Below, piece by piece: positions 1 to 8,231 of a DNA stretch of 64,000 nucleotides. The translations under genes and the position numbers were made by a program. The DNA is from Zavarzinella sp. (GTDB lineage Bacteria; Planctomycetota; Planctomycetia; Gemmatales; Gemmataceae), in the NCBI GenBank assembly GCA_041399155.1, contig JAWKTI010000004.1, positions 1 to 64,000 of the forward strand, given 5' to 3'. The notes below the pieces were generated by a model, which had not been told where the DNA came from, did not search any database, and saw only the letters and a list, made by a program, of their open reading frames with translations. Positions within the stretch are counted from its first letter, which is position 1, and each line of letters opens with the position of its first letter.

Positions 1-1
1 T

Positions 2-250
2 TCATTCATCTGGCTGCTACGTTCATCAAATGCCGTTCATTCGTCAACAGAACCTAGGATTCTTGTTGCTGGACTTTTGATAACGACTATCATACTAAAA
101 CTATATGGTTCAAGTATATCTGCTGTGCCGCGTTTAGAGTGGTTTGCGCAGCCATGGTTGCAAATTTCGGTATTGCAATGGAGCCATTTGTTTGGCTTGG
201 TACTGTTGAGTGGTATTTCACTATATTTGAGCGCAACCGTATTACCTTAG
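2..250 (+). CDS. C-terminal part of a membrane protein (MauE/DoxX-like?), cut by the window edge
   Basis: Frame 2 is open from the first bases to a TAG at 248-250, giving 82 residues with no start inside the window. Two hydrophobic segments are visible, around residues 22-34 and 62-78, joined by a loop with the pattern VPRLEWFAQPW. This spacing resembles the first two helices of planctomycete MauE/DoxX-like redox-associated membrane proteins, but that is recalled pattern, not a search result. If it is such a protein it would be short, because that fold usually has four helices, so the end may be a premature stop. The next gene begins 49 bases downstream on the same strand, suggesting one transcription unit. 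Confidence 0.5.
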   Translation, partial: SFIWLLRSSNAVHSSTEPRILVAGLLITTIILKLYGSSISAVPRLEWFAQPWLQISVLQWSHLFGLVLLSGISLYLSATVLP

Positions 251-299
251 ATCGGCTGCGGTTGTTGTATTTGCAAATATAGTATTGGAGAGATCATTT

Positions 300-695
300 A
301 TGATAAAATCATTGAACCTGTTAAGTCAGGTGATGGCTGACTTGGCCGCAGCTTTGCTGTTTGTTTCGGTGATTGCCGTGCCCCGCAGTTTAAATGCCGA
401 CGATCCTATCATCGTAAGTAGTTCCGTATGCGATTCAACATGTGCCATGCACTACACGCCTGGTACGCCCGAGTATCAGCAGTGCGTCACTGATTGTAGT
501 TATGGCATTTTTAGTTGTTTGATTTGCACCAAACCAACTGGTTGTGAACCGACTATTGATTTCGGCACACTCACTGCTACATGTCCAAGCTTGATGTGTA
601 CTGGTGGTATACTTTGTTTAGGTGACTGCAAATGCCGACTGGTTCTTACAGGCGATCCGTTAGCTCCGTTTGACTGCCCCTGTAAATTGCCTTAA
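300..695 (+). CDS. Secreted cysteine-rich protein of unknown function
   Basis: 131 residues. The ATG at 300 is preferred over an in-frame TTG at 285 because GGAG lies at 287-290, nine bases upstream. A hydrophobic signal-like segment (about residues 13-28) is followed by a possible cleavage site before NADDP. The mature part holds 14 cysteines in about 95 residues, several as CxxC or CxC pairs (SCLIC, CKC, CPC), suggesting disulfide bonding or metal binding outside the cytoplasm. No family was recognised. It lies between a membrane-protein fragment and a membrane-anchored protein on the same strand, the latter beginning within 51 bases, so co-transcription is likely. Confidence 0.6.
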   Translation: MIKSLNLLSQVMADLAAALLFVSVIAVPRSLNADDPIIVSSSVCDSTCAMHYTPGTPEYQQCVTDCSYGIFSCLICTKPTGCEPTIDFGTLTATCPSLMCTGGILCLGDCKCRLVLTGDPLAPFDCPCKLP

Positions 696-745
696 TAATT
701 TTTTTGTCTATATTAGTAACACAATTCAAGTCAAGTTTAAGTATT

Positions 746-1759
746 ATGCACACTGCTTATATCCTTATTTCTTTAGGCGCTAATTTTATTTTCAATGTTC
801 AGGCTGATTTAGATCCGAAAGCAGCATTGGATTCTCTTCTTGAAGCTTGGAAAGAGCAAGTTTATCCGCTTAAAGCCTGTAGTTTTGATAAACGAGTTAC
901 GATTCACAACTCAATGCAGGAAGTTGGCCTCGTTGCGAATTCACATTCAAAGCTTAAATATTCAGAGCAACATGGGTTTGTTGATGAAGCAATTATTGAT
1001 ATCACTCAGAAAACTTATAAAGGGTCACTGATTTTGCCGCACGAATCTTACTGTTTAGGAAAAAATACTCAGTATGGTTTTAGGCTTGCATATCAGAATA
1101 ATGGCTGGTTATTAATGAATGATAACAAGCAAAAACCGTTTGTCAACACACCTGAGTCGCTACTTGCTTACAAAAGGCAGTGTCTTCCCGGCTCTCCATT
1201 TAGTCTGCCTTATTTTGCTTGTATTAATCTGGATTTATCATTAAGGTATCCAAACAAAGCACTTAAAAAACAATCTGGTGAGCTTGAATTTACTTATGAA
1301 ACAATTGCCAATGATTCTAGAGCCACAATTATAGTGTTGGTTGACCCAATGCAAATCAAAGTCCTTTCTATAAATGCACAAACTACAGCTACAAATACAG
1401 GTGAACGCAGATCGAACCGAGTAGAATTTCAGTATTCTAGTTCAAATCAGGAAAATTTACCTGTCTGTACTGGTGTCAAGGGCGAATTATTAACAAAAGA
1501 TAAGAATAATATTACTTTATCATCTGAAATTACAGAAATTTTTTACGGAAATGTTCAACTAAACAAGAGCATTCCTGCTGAAGTCTTTCGCTTATCGCAC
1601 TATGATCTTCCTGAACCTGAAGGAATTATCTGGGAAAAGCCTATTCCAGTATGGCAATGGATAATCTTGGGAGTAGTAACATGTTCAATTATTGCAATTA
1701 TTTTGCAGCTATTTGCCAGACGTTTTGCTGGTAAGCGTAACCTTTCATCATCGAGTTGA
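746..1759 (+). CDS. Exported protein with C-terminal membrane anchor, function unknown
   Basis: 337 residues from the ATG at 746; an in-frame TTG at 704 would add 14 residues in front of the signal peptide. The N-terminus (HTAYILISLGANFIFNVQA) looks like a cleavable signal peptide. A single hydrophobic helix near the C-terminus (WIILGVVTCSIIAIILQL) is followed by a basic tail, so most of the protein should lie outside the cytoplasmic membrane. The segment before the helix ends EVFRLSHYDLPEPEG, a pattern I associate with planctomycete exported proteins of unknown role. It follows the cysteine-rich gene and precedes a ruined DUF1559 gene by 6 bases, so the three may once have been an operon for a surface component. 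Confidence 0.6.
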   Translation: MHTAYILISLGANFIFNVQADLDPKAALDSLLEAWKEQVYPLKACSFDKRVTIHNSMQEVGLVANSHSKLKYSEQHGFVDEAIIDITQKTYKGSLILPHESYCLGKNTQYGFRLAYQNNGWLLMNDNKQKPFVNTPESLLAYKRQCLPGSPFSLPYFACINLDLSLRYPNKALKKQSGELEFTYETIANDSRATIIVLVDPMQIKVLSINAQTTATNTGERRSNRVEFQYSSSNQENLPVCTGVKGELLTKDKNNITLSSEITEIFYGNVQLNKSIPAEVFRLSHYDLPEPEGIIWEKPIPVWQWIILGVVTCSIIAIILQLFARRFAGKRNLSSSS

Positions 1760-1985
1760 GATTTTATGAAAACACAATTACGTCATGCATCTGCTCTCCT
1801 TGAACTGCTTGTCATCATTAGGATTGTAAGTATCCTGCTTAGTCTTTTTTGCCTGCAATACAGAAAGCACTCATAGCAGTTGATAGGCCAAGTTGCTCAA
1901 GTACTATGTAGCAAGTCGCATTATCATTGATTCGGTGTGCGGAACTGGCAACTATCACTTTCGATCTGGCGACGAGTGCAACCGG

Positions 1986-3485
1986 TCATCCGGGCAAGGG
2001 TAATAAGTGGGACAGATTGAGCTGTTTGCGGAACCTGTCTGTTCTTTGGTATTCCTGGTTAGCCAGGTAAATATGAAAATCTCTAGTTCGACCTGCCAGA
2101 TCAATTGCTCTGGCGTGTAGCATTGCCTGGGCCCCTTTCGTTTTCCAGCGCATTCCCGTGCGGCACATTCGATCCATCACCAGGTGCCGACAAGCCCCTT
2201 CAATCACCCCGGTTGCAATCGGCAGCCCCTGCTGCAAATAGCTGTCATATCTCATCCGGTGGTAGTTCTTTTCAAAGTAGTTGCAAACCTGATTAATCTT
2301 CTTTAACTTTTCTGCTTTCAATTCGCTTTTTGTCGCTTTCTGACGGATTCCCGAAACCACACTTTTCACATCTCCCTTCAGGATTCTCAATAGGCGGTCT
2401 CGAGCAAACGCTTCCTGATGTTCACGGTGAGACTCAAACACTTTTGCCGCATCCCACACATAACTGGCAACATGAATGATATCCAGGATATCAATTGTTT
2501 CGTATGAATCGAAATTGACATCAGATGCTTCCCACAAACTGGTCTGACCATCCATCAGCCGTACCAAAGGCTGACCTGATTGGTGGCGACGTTCGACCTG
2601 TTCTGCTGCCCACACCATCGCGTGGTGCGTGCCTCTGATCAGCACCCCCTCCGCATCACATTGCGACAAAAATCCCGCAACTACTTTGCCCACCGGTTCG
2701 GGACGTTTCTCCTCACGATTCGAGTTTTCTCGAAATAACGCTGCGATAATCTCTTCAGCCGTTCGAAAATATTCATTCACGGAATATACGGTCGCCAGCG
2801 TCGCCATACGCCGATTACCAGGAAAATACCGTTGATCAAACGCTGGAATCGCCTTCGTCTTGCGAACCATGGGAACTCCTTTGGCATCGGCACTCATCAC
2901 CAGAATCTTTCCCTCTGCTGTTGGTGCAGGAATTGGGATCTCATTCAGAAACTGTTCTGCAGATTCACTCAGATTGTGGATATTTCGTTCCAGAGTATCG
3001 ACCGGACTCTTTTGCAGATACAACAAAGAAATCACATCTGATGATTCCTGATACGACATCTTTGTACTGAGATAATGCATTACCTCGCGAAACCACGGCG
3101 AATATGTGTTGGCTGGCATCTGAATCATGACATCCACAGGATACAAATCAATCTTGCGGCCAAGATCAACGCCATAAACATACTGCTCAAACTGATGCTC
3201 ACCAAAGATCGTTCGGATGGACCGTTGTCGGGGTTCTTCGCTGCGATGAAGCACTTCACCAGTTTCTGTCTGGATCTTATCTCCCAAGTCGCCATCGCCA
3301 AGCATTTCCAGGTACAACGAGATTGCTGAAGCGCCAATTTGAGCAACCGATTGTTGAACATGTTGCTCGAAATCACGAATCGGCATGCATTCCTGTACAG
3401 CACGATTGACTTCTGAGGCGAGTCGATCAAATAGGCCAAACAGGAAGTTGGGGTTGATTGAAGAAGATGTGTCTGGGATAATCAT
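1986..3485 (-). CDS. Transposase, ISKra4-like family (copy 1)
   Basis: 499 residues with an intact reading frame. Recognisable blocks are SADAKGVPMVR (around residue 200, first catalytic Asp), TIDILDIIHVASYVWDAAK (around residue 335, second Asp), and GVIEGACRHLVMDRM (around residue 430, catalytic Glu), a DDE arrangement I recall from ISKra4 transposases. The protein differs from the copy at 17666-19165 at only a handful of positions (for example L/V and D/E near residue 67, Q/R near residue 95). The start codon follows a GGAG ribosome binding site that lies inside a hairpin (see 3489-3542). It should catalyse cut-and-paste or replicative movement of the surrounding element. Confidence 0.88.
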   Translation of the reverse strand: MIIPDTSSSINPNFLFGLFDRLASEVNRAVQECMPIRDFEQHVQQSVAQIGASAISLYLEMLGDGDLGDKIQTETGEVLHRSEEPRQRSIRTIFGEHQFEQYVYGVDLGRKIDLYPVDVMIQMPANTYSPWFREVMHYLSTKMSYQESSDVISLLYLQKSPVDTLERNIHNLSESAEQFLNEIPIPAPTAEGKILVMSADAKGVPMVRKTKAIPAFDQRYFPGNRRMATLATVYSVNEYFRTAEEIIAALFRENSNREEKRPEPVGKVVAGFLSQCDAEGVLIRGTHHAMVWAAEQVERRHQSGQPLVRLMDGQTSLWEASDVNFDSYETIDILDIIHVASYVWDAAKVFESHREHQEAFARDRLLRILKGDVKSVVSGIRQKATKSELKAEKLKKINQVCNYFEKNYHRMRYDSYLQQGLPIATGVIEGACRHLVMDRMCRTGMRWKTKGAQAMLHARAIDLAGRTRDFHIYLANQEYQRTDRFRKQLNLSHLLPLPG

Positions 3486-3488
3486 TAT

Positions 3489-3542
3489 TGGGTCTCCTGC
3501 GATGTTTGGTTGTTAGAACCCCTGATATCGCAGAAAGACCCA
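3489..3542 (-). promoter_or_regulatory. Hairpin covering the transposase ribosome binding site (copy 1)
   Basis: On the minus strand the arms TGGGTCTTTCTGCGAT and ATCGCAGGAGACCCA pair almost perfectly around a 23-base loop. The downstream arm contains the GGAG ribosome binding site and ends three bases before the transposase ATG. RNA entering from the flanking gene would contain both arms and hide the site; this would limit transposase made from read-through transcripts. The same structure occurs in copy 2 at 17609-17662. Confidence 0.55.
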
Positions 3543-3820
3543 TCTTGTTACACCCCAATTTGCTAAATCAGTTACCCAACCCTCCCGAATGACCGGTTGC
3601 ACTCTCTGGCGACGTTAATAACGAGTGCGATATGTTTCATTTCTGGAGCTACATGTCAGTGGTGCAAATTTTGCCATGGCAGACGGTTCAGTAAGGTTTA
3701 TACGCTATTTGGAAAGTGATTTGTTGCCTTTATTGGCTACCAGAGGTGACTGATTTTCCAATTCGTTTTACATTTCAAACTGCTAATATAACAGGAATGT
3801 AATTTACCCCCACGTGGGCT

Positions 3821-4710
3821 GTGCTGACAGAAGAAATGCTTCAGCAGGTGCGGCGAATCCACCTGCAGGCCAAAAAACTGGTTCAATCCCGCCTCAGTGG
3901 GGATTATCGCTCGATTTTCAAAGGCAGTGGGCTGATTTTCGACGAAGTTCGCGAATATCAGCCCGGCGATGATGTGCGTACCATCGACTGGAATGTCACC
4001 GCACGGATGAACCAGCCATTTATTAAAAGATTCTCAGAAGAGCGGGAGCAAACTCTTTGTATCGTGGTGGATGTCAGCAATAGCCACGATTTTGGTTCCC
4101 GCGTGCGGACGAAACGCACCGTTGCTGCAGAAATGGCAGCCGTATTGGCGTTGAGTGCGATGGCCAATAACGATCAGGTGGGACTGATTATGGGCAGCAC
4201 CGATCTGGAACTATTTCTGCAACCTGGGCGTGGGCATTCCCACATGTTACGATTGGTGCGGGAAATCCTGTTCTTTCAACCGAAACACCCTGGCGGTTCG
4301 CTAGCGAACCTGCTGGCTAATACGCACCGATTGCTTCCCAAACGAGCCATTGTGGTGCTGTTCAGCGATTTCATCGATCAGCACTACCAGAAAGAGCTTC
4401 GTATTGCGGCCCACCGTCACGATCTGATTGCCGTCCGAATTACCGATCCACTGGAACAACAACTCCCCACCATCGGGTGGTGCACGCTACGCGATGCGGA
4501 AACACAACAGCAAGTGGTGCTCAACCTCTCCGATCGCCAGGTTCAAGCCGAAATATTGCGATCAATTCAGAAAATTTCAGAAAATACCTCAAATCCTGCC
4601 GCACGGTGGGTGTTGATCTATTGGAAGTTTCAACCACCGACGACCATTTTGCGAAATTGGTGGATTTGTTTGCCCGCCGAGAACAACGAATCAGGAAACA
4701 TCGCCAGTGA
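3821..4710 (+). CDS. DUF58 domain protein, with an apparent frameshift near 4581-4584
   Basis: Starts at GTG 3821 (an ATG at 3836 is an alternative). The N-terminal part has the DUF58 signature: SGDYRSIFKGSG, FDEVREYQPGDDVRTIDWN and IKRFSEEREQT, then a von Willebrand A-like core (IVVDVSNSHDF). The frame leaves the family pattern after QKISE. Adding one A to the AAAA run at 4581-4584 restores a normal ending (KYLKSC, then VGVDLLEVSTTDDH) that stops at 4708-4710 and overlaps the GTG start of the next gene. As read, the uncorrected frame runs on to 4849 with unrelated sequence. DUF58 proteins usually accompany a MoxR ATPase and Bat proteins; no MoxR gene lies immediately upstream here. Confidence 0.8.
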
Positions 4711-5606
4711 AATCAACCGTGCTGATGTTGCTTTTCCTCCCCACACTGGGTCTGGGTGCGGAACCACAATGGCAGGCGACACGCTTTTCAGGAAGTCAGC
4801 AGGTCACGGTGCAATTCTTCATCAACAAGGCAGAAGTGGCACTTCATGAAGACATTCGCTTGAATATAAAGGTTTCGGGCCCTGCACCTTTGGTGGTGAA
4901 AATTGCCAGCAATCCTCTTTTGGACAATCCCCACTGGCTGGCACTGTCCACAACGGAGCCGGTAACGCAAGTGCTTACAAATCAAGCAGTTTGGGAAATT
5001 CGTTACCGATATTCTCCACTTCATCCGGGGGACTTGCCACTGCAGCTTGCCCCACTGACGATCGAATCAGGTGGGAATCCCCAGTTCACCATCGAAATGC
5101 CGGATCCAATATTCATTAAAGTCCCACAAGTGGAAACTGCGGCCGATTTAAGCAATCTGCGGGAGAAACTGGAAGTCGAGGCCCCACCAGATTTGCCAAA
5201 GGGCAGCACCCGCTCGATTTGGTGGCGAATCGTTCTCGTGGGGGGCGGAATATTGTTGCTGAGCCTGGGTTGGTATGAATATCGCAGAAGAAAGCGAATC
5301 CCACCCACGCCAATTGCAATGTACGACACCACGTGGGCTACAGAACAGGTACAAAACTGGACTGGCAGCGGAGATGAGTTGCGGCAAATACTGACAAACC
5401 ACCTGTCTTGGCGGTGCCAGCAGAATGTGGAGCATCTGACCCCAGCGGAACTGTCTCAACTGCTTATTTTGATAGGATTTACGACAGAATTAGCCGATGA
5501 AATGGAATCGATTCTGGCAGCATTGGATGCCCACCGTTACGGTGGGGAGGAATTGCCAGTGAATATCCAGCACCACTGCCTGAAGTGGCTGGATTCCTTT
5601 GAATAA
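4707..5606 (+). CDS. BatD-like membrane protein
   Basis: 299 residues from GTG 4707, overlapping the corrected end of the DUF58 gene in the sequence GTGA, which indicates translational coupling. There is an N-terminal signal peptide (STVLMLLFLPTLGLGAEP), a beta-rich extracytoplasmic domain, one transmembrane helix near residue 165-185 (WWRIVLVGGGILLLSLGWY) followed by RRRKR, and a cytoplasmic helical tail. This layout matches BatD/DUF4381-type partners of DUF58 and MoxR systems, which are thought to act in envelope stress or protein-complex maturation. The assignment rests on layout and neighbour rather than on a strong motif. Confidence 0.55.
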   Translation: MKSTVLMLLFLPTLGLGAEPQWQATRFSGSQQVTVQFFINKAEVALHEDIRLNIKVSGPAPLVVKIASNPLLDNPHWLALSTTEPVTQVLTNQAVWEIRYRYSPLHPGDLPLQLAPLTIESGGNPQFTIEMPDPIFIKVPQVETAADLSNLREKLEVEAPPDLPKGSTRSIWWRIVLVGGGILLLSLGWYEYRRRKRIPPTPIAMYDTTWATEQVQNWTGSGDELRQILTNHLSWRCQQNVEHLTPAELSQLLILIGFTTELADEMESILAALDAHRYGGEELPVNIQHHCLKWLDSFE

Positions 5607-5833
5607 CTTCAAAACATGAGAGCTGAAATCAGTTTGATCGCATTATCCCTGTATTTGATTACCCGCAGTAATGGACGGCATATACTGGAAGTGTAGTTTG
5701 TCCGAAGTCAATACAGAAATTAGGGCTGCCAGTGCGTATCATCTGATTCAAATGACTACAAGCTATGAACAATTTAGGCAACGAAGGGGTCCGTTCGAGT
5801 CTAACGGAAGCCTATCTATTTTGGAGGATCAGT

Positions 5834-7312
5834 ATGTTACGATTTTTCAGGCAATCTATCTTTTTTGCCATATGTGTGAGTTACTCGAACAGTATATCTC
5901 TCGCTGACAACAAACCAAACATTGTCATTATTCTGGCAGATGACCTCGGAAACGCCGACCTCGGTTACCGTGGCAGTAAGATCAAAACTCCAAATATTGA
6001 TGCACTTGCTAAGAGCGGCGTTCGGTTAGAATCTTACTACGGTTTGCCTGTCTGCACACCTGCACGTGCAGCACTAATGACTGGCCGTTACCCAATGCGA
6101 CACGGGTTACAGACGTTGGTCATTTTCCCAAGCCATAAATACGGCCTGCCTGTTGACGAGAAAACCCTTCCAGAAGCTCTCAAAGAGGTAAATTACAGCA
6201 CATATATGGTCGGAAAATGGCACCTGGGCCATGCAGACAAAAAATACTGGCCGAACCAGCGAGGATTTGACCATTTTTATGGCAATGTGGTTGGTGAAGT
6301 AGATTACTTCACAAAAGACCGTGGCGGGATCATTGACTGGCAGCGTAACGGCACTTTCATCAAAGAAGAAGGCTACTATACCGAGCAGATTGGCGATGAG
6401 GCGGTCAAACTGATTGAAGGCCATAATAAATCAAAACCAATGTTTTTGTACTTTGCCTCACTTGCTCCACATGCTCCCTATCAAGCCCCGAAAGAAGATG
6501 TTGATGCATACAAAGATATATTCCCGAATAAAGAACAGCGTGAGTACGCCGCGATGATCACTGGGCTTGATTCACAGGTTGGTCGAATTGTTTCGGCATT
6601 GGAAAAGAAGGGGATGCGAGATAACACACTGATTCTGTTTACTTCTGATAATGGTGGGGCGACCAGTGCACTTTTTGCAACGGGTGCTCGTTCGCCGGAA
6701 GAACGGGAAGCCAGCGGGGGTGTTGAACTTGGATCCAAACCTCCTGCTTCAAACGCACCCTATCTGGGTGGCAAGGGTGGTTTGCACGAAGGTGGAGTCC
6801 GGTTGCCCGCAATCGTCAACTGGCCCGGAAAACTGAAACCGGCAGTGGTGAACGCACCTTTACACCATGTCGATGTCATGCCAACCATTCTGTCTATTGT
6901 CAAAGGTAAAGGTGACCCGACAAAACCTTTTGATGGCAAGGATGCTACTGCGACAATCATGGAAGGAAAACCATCGCCACATGAGGATATTCTCATTAAT
7001 GTGGAGGCATTTCGTGGGGCAATCCGAAAAGGTAAGTGGAAACTCGTCAAAATAGCACTCCTGCCGGGTAAAACAGAACTATTCGATCTGGAATTGGATC
7101 CTGGCGAGAAGGAGAATGTTGCGGACCAGAACCCTGAAGTGGTAAAGGATCTTGAATCGCGGCTTCTCTCCTATGCCAAACAGCAGAAGCAGAGTGAGTG
7201 GATGAAAGCCCAGATCGATTTCCTGGGATTCCAAGGTGATACACTACTAGACCCGGGATACAATATCGACCGAGGCTTACCAACAGAGACTCCGTCTTTG
7301 CCAAAGAACTAA
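5834..7312 (+). CDS. Secreted sulfatase (arylsulfatase A-like)
   Basis: 492 residues. The ATG at 5834 is chosen because GGAGG precedes it at 5823-5827 and a signal peptide follows (FFRQSIFFAICVSYSNSISLA); an upstream ATG at 5765 would bury the signal. NIVIILADDLGNADLGY supplies the metal-binding Asp pair (residues 36-37), and CTPAR at residues 74-78 is the sulfatase signature whose Cys is converted to formylglycine. LFTSDNGG and GKGGLHEGGVRLP are further conserved blocks. It should hydrolyse sulfate esters in the periplasm. Planctomycetes carry many such genes for sulfated polysaccharides; the substrate cannot be told. It appears monocistronic. Confidence 0.93.
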   Translation: MLRFFRQSIFFAICVSYSNSISLADNKPNIVIILADDLGNADLGYRGSKIKTPNIDALAKSGVRLESYYGLPVCTPARAALMTGRYPMRHGLQTLVIFPSHKYGLPVDEKTLPEALKEVNYSTYMVGKWHLGHADKKYWPNQRGFDHFYGNVVGEVDYFTKDRGGIIDWQRNGTFIKEEGYYTEQIGDEAVKLIEGHNKSKPMFLYFASLAPHAPYQAPKEDVDAYKDIFPNKEQREYAAMITGLDSQVGRIVSALEKKGMRDNTLILFTSDNGGATSALFATGARSPEEREASGGVELGSKPPASNAPYLGGKGGLHEGGVRLPAIVNWPGKLKPAVVNAPLHHVDVMPTILSIVKGKGDPTKPFDGKDATATIMEGKPSPHEDILINVEAFRGAIRKGKWKLVKIALLPGKTELFDLELDPGEKENVADQNPEVVKDLESRLLSYAKQQKQSEWMKAQIDFLGFQGDTLLDPGYNIDRGLPTETPSLPKN

Positions 7313-7503
7313 GGACATGCTGTAGATTGAGTGTGAAGTCTTTTTCCTCAACGATTTCGATCAACCGCCAAGACTTCGGGGTGCGAGTACGTCAACGATC
7401 GTAATCAGTTCTTTCTACTGTGGGTGGGCATTTTTTCATAAAATGGCCTATTCATGAAGCTGTGGGGCATCTCCCACGCACCGAACACAGGTATGAGAGA
7501 ATA

Positions 7504-7983
7504 ATGAAAGGGAAACCAGAAATAATTGACGCGTTGAACGCCGCACTGACCATCGAACTGACCGCGATTAACCAGTATTTTGTGCAATCGAAAATGTGCA
7601 AAGACTGGGGCTATATGAAGTTAGCTGCCAAGCACTGGGAAGAATCGATGGGCGAGATGAAACACGCCGATATGATTATTGACCGCATTCTGTTTCTGGA
7701 AGGGGTGCCGGAAATTGCCCGCTACGATGTGATCCGCGTGGGCACCGACGTGAAAGAGCAGTTTGTCAACGATCTGGCACTGGAATCGAAGGGTGCAGCA
7801 GCGTACAACGCCGGTATTGCCCTGGCTGTTCAATTGGGCGATAACGCCACTCGCGACTTAATGGAGCGGATTCTGGTTGATTCGGAAGAACATATCGACT
7901 GGCTGGAAACGCAATTAAACTTAATCGAAAACGTGGGACTGTCCAACTACCTGGCACACAATATGTCGGGTGATGCGGAATAA
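7504..7983 (+). CDS. bfr: Bacterioferritin
   Basis: 159 residues from ATG 7504, the usual bacterioferritin length. It stores iron as a ferric mineral in a 24-subunit shell. Ferroxidase ligands E18, E51, H54, E94 and H130 and the heme ligand M52 are all present in standard E. coli numbering. The remaining ligand, E127, reads as Ser (DSEEH instead of DEEGH). The C-terminal pattern HIDWLETQLNLIE is typical. The gene is convergent with, and overlaps by 37 bases, a small BFD-like ferredoxin gene whose product would be its natural partner for iron release. No operator was recognised in front of this gene itself. Confidence 0.93.
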   Translation: MKGKPEIIDALNAALTIELTAINQYFVQSKMCKDWGYMKLAAKHWEESMGEMKHADMIIDRILFLEGVPEIARYDVIRVGTDVKEQFVNDLALESKGAAAYNAGIALAVQLGDNATRDLMERILVDSEEHIDWLETQLNLIENVGLSNYLAHNMSGDAE

Positions 7984-8189
7984 ATTTCGATTACCGCAGC
8001 AATTTTTCGGTGGCAGCAGGTGCAGCCATCACCAGCACCCGTAGCGGTGCGAACTTCCCGCACTGTGCGAATACCTAAACTAACAACAGCCCCCACCACT
8101 TCATCGTGGGTAACCCCGAGGCACCGACAAATCAGCTCGTCGGTGCTGTCGTGGCACTGGCTGCAGTCTCCATCATAGGGACAAGACAT
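7947..8189 (-). CDS. Bacterioferritin-associated ferredoxin-like [2Fe-2S] protein
   Basis: 80 residues from the ATG at 8189, which has AGGAG about nine bases upstream; a longer in-frame reading from 8216 would run through the palindromes. The core ICRCLGVTHDEVVGAVVSLG and the later GDGCTCC give the CxC...CxxC cluster ligands of the BFD-like fold. An extra N-terminal cysteine stretch (CPYDGDCSQCH) is not part of canonical Bfd. Bfd reduces the heme of bacterioferritin to release stored iron. It is convergent with bfr and its promoter contains two Fur-like boxes, as expected for an iron-starvation gene. Confidence 0.75.
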   Translation of the reverse strand: MSCPYDGDCSQCHDSTDELICRCLGVTHDEVVGAVVSLGIRTVREVRTATGAGDGCTCCHRKIAAVIEIYSASPDILCAR

Positions 8190-8200
8190 CTCAATGCTCC

Positions 8201-8231
8201 TGAGATTCGATCTCAATGAGATTGTATCTCA
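8201..8231 (-). promoter_or_regulatory. Double Fur-like palindrome upstream of the BFD-like gene
   Basis: Two 15-base near-palindromes are arranged head to tail with start points 16 bases apart: TGAGATTCGATCTCA (8201-8215) and TGAGATTGTATCTCA (8217-8231). Each has 6-base arms TGAGAT/ATCTCA, close to Fur-box variants of the form TGAGAATnATTCTCA. They begin 12 bases upstream of the BFD-like start codon, where a repressor would block transcription or ribosome loading. The regulator itself is not in the window, so Fur is inferred from gene function. Confidence 0.6.

Larger units (their letters stand above)
1974..3604 (-). mobile_element. Insertion sequence copy 1, ISKra4-like, 1,631 bp
   Basis: The element is bounded by inverted ends: GAGTGCAACCGGTCAT at 1974-1989 and its exact reverse complement at 3589-3604; four further matching bases (CGGG) follow one mismatch. 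A 9-bp target duplication TCTGGCGAC flanks it at 1965-1973 and 3605-3613. The single gene inside is a 499-residue transposase on the minus strand; there is no cargo. A second copy of equal length lies at 17547-19177 in the opposite orientation with its own 9-bp duplication. A 9-bp duplication and the transposase motifs fit the ISKra4 family as I recall it. The intact ends and target duplication indicate insertion by simple transposition. Confidence 0.9.
1766..3753 (+). pseudogene. Decayed DUF1559 (pseudopilin-like) gene split by an insertion sequence
   Basis: The left part begins at ATG 1766 and encodes a degenerate prepilin helix (SALLELLVIIRIVSILLSLF, compare FTLIELLVVIAIIAIL), then stops at 1874-1876. 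The right part, after the insertion, encodes a typical DUF1559 C-terminus including GANFAMADGSVRFIRY and LLPLLATRGD, ending with TGA at 3751-3753. Joined across the insertion the frame continues through YHFRSGDVNNECDMFHFW, then needs one extra base near 3660 to reach the GGANF part. Only about 350 bases remain of a gene that is usually about 1 kb, so internal sequence was lost as well. DUF1559 proteins are type II pseudopilin-like surface proteins, very numerous in planctomycetes. Confidence 0.7.

Noticed and set aside
4711..4849. C-terminal extension of the DUF58 protein in the uncorrected frame
   Set aside because: It is the shifted reading of the BatD-like gene's N-terminus and has no family similarity; the corrected frame stops at 4710.
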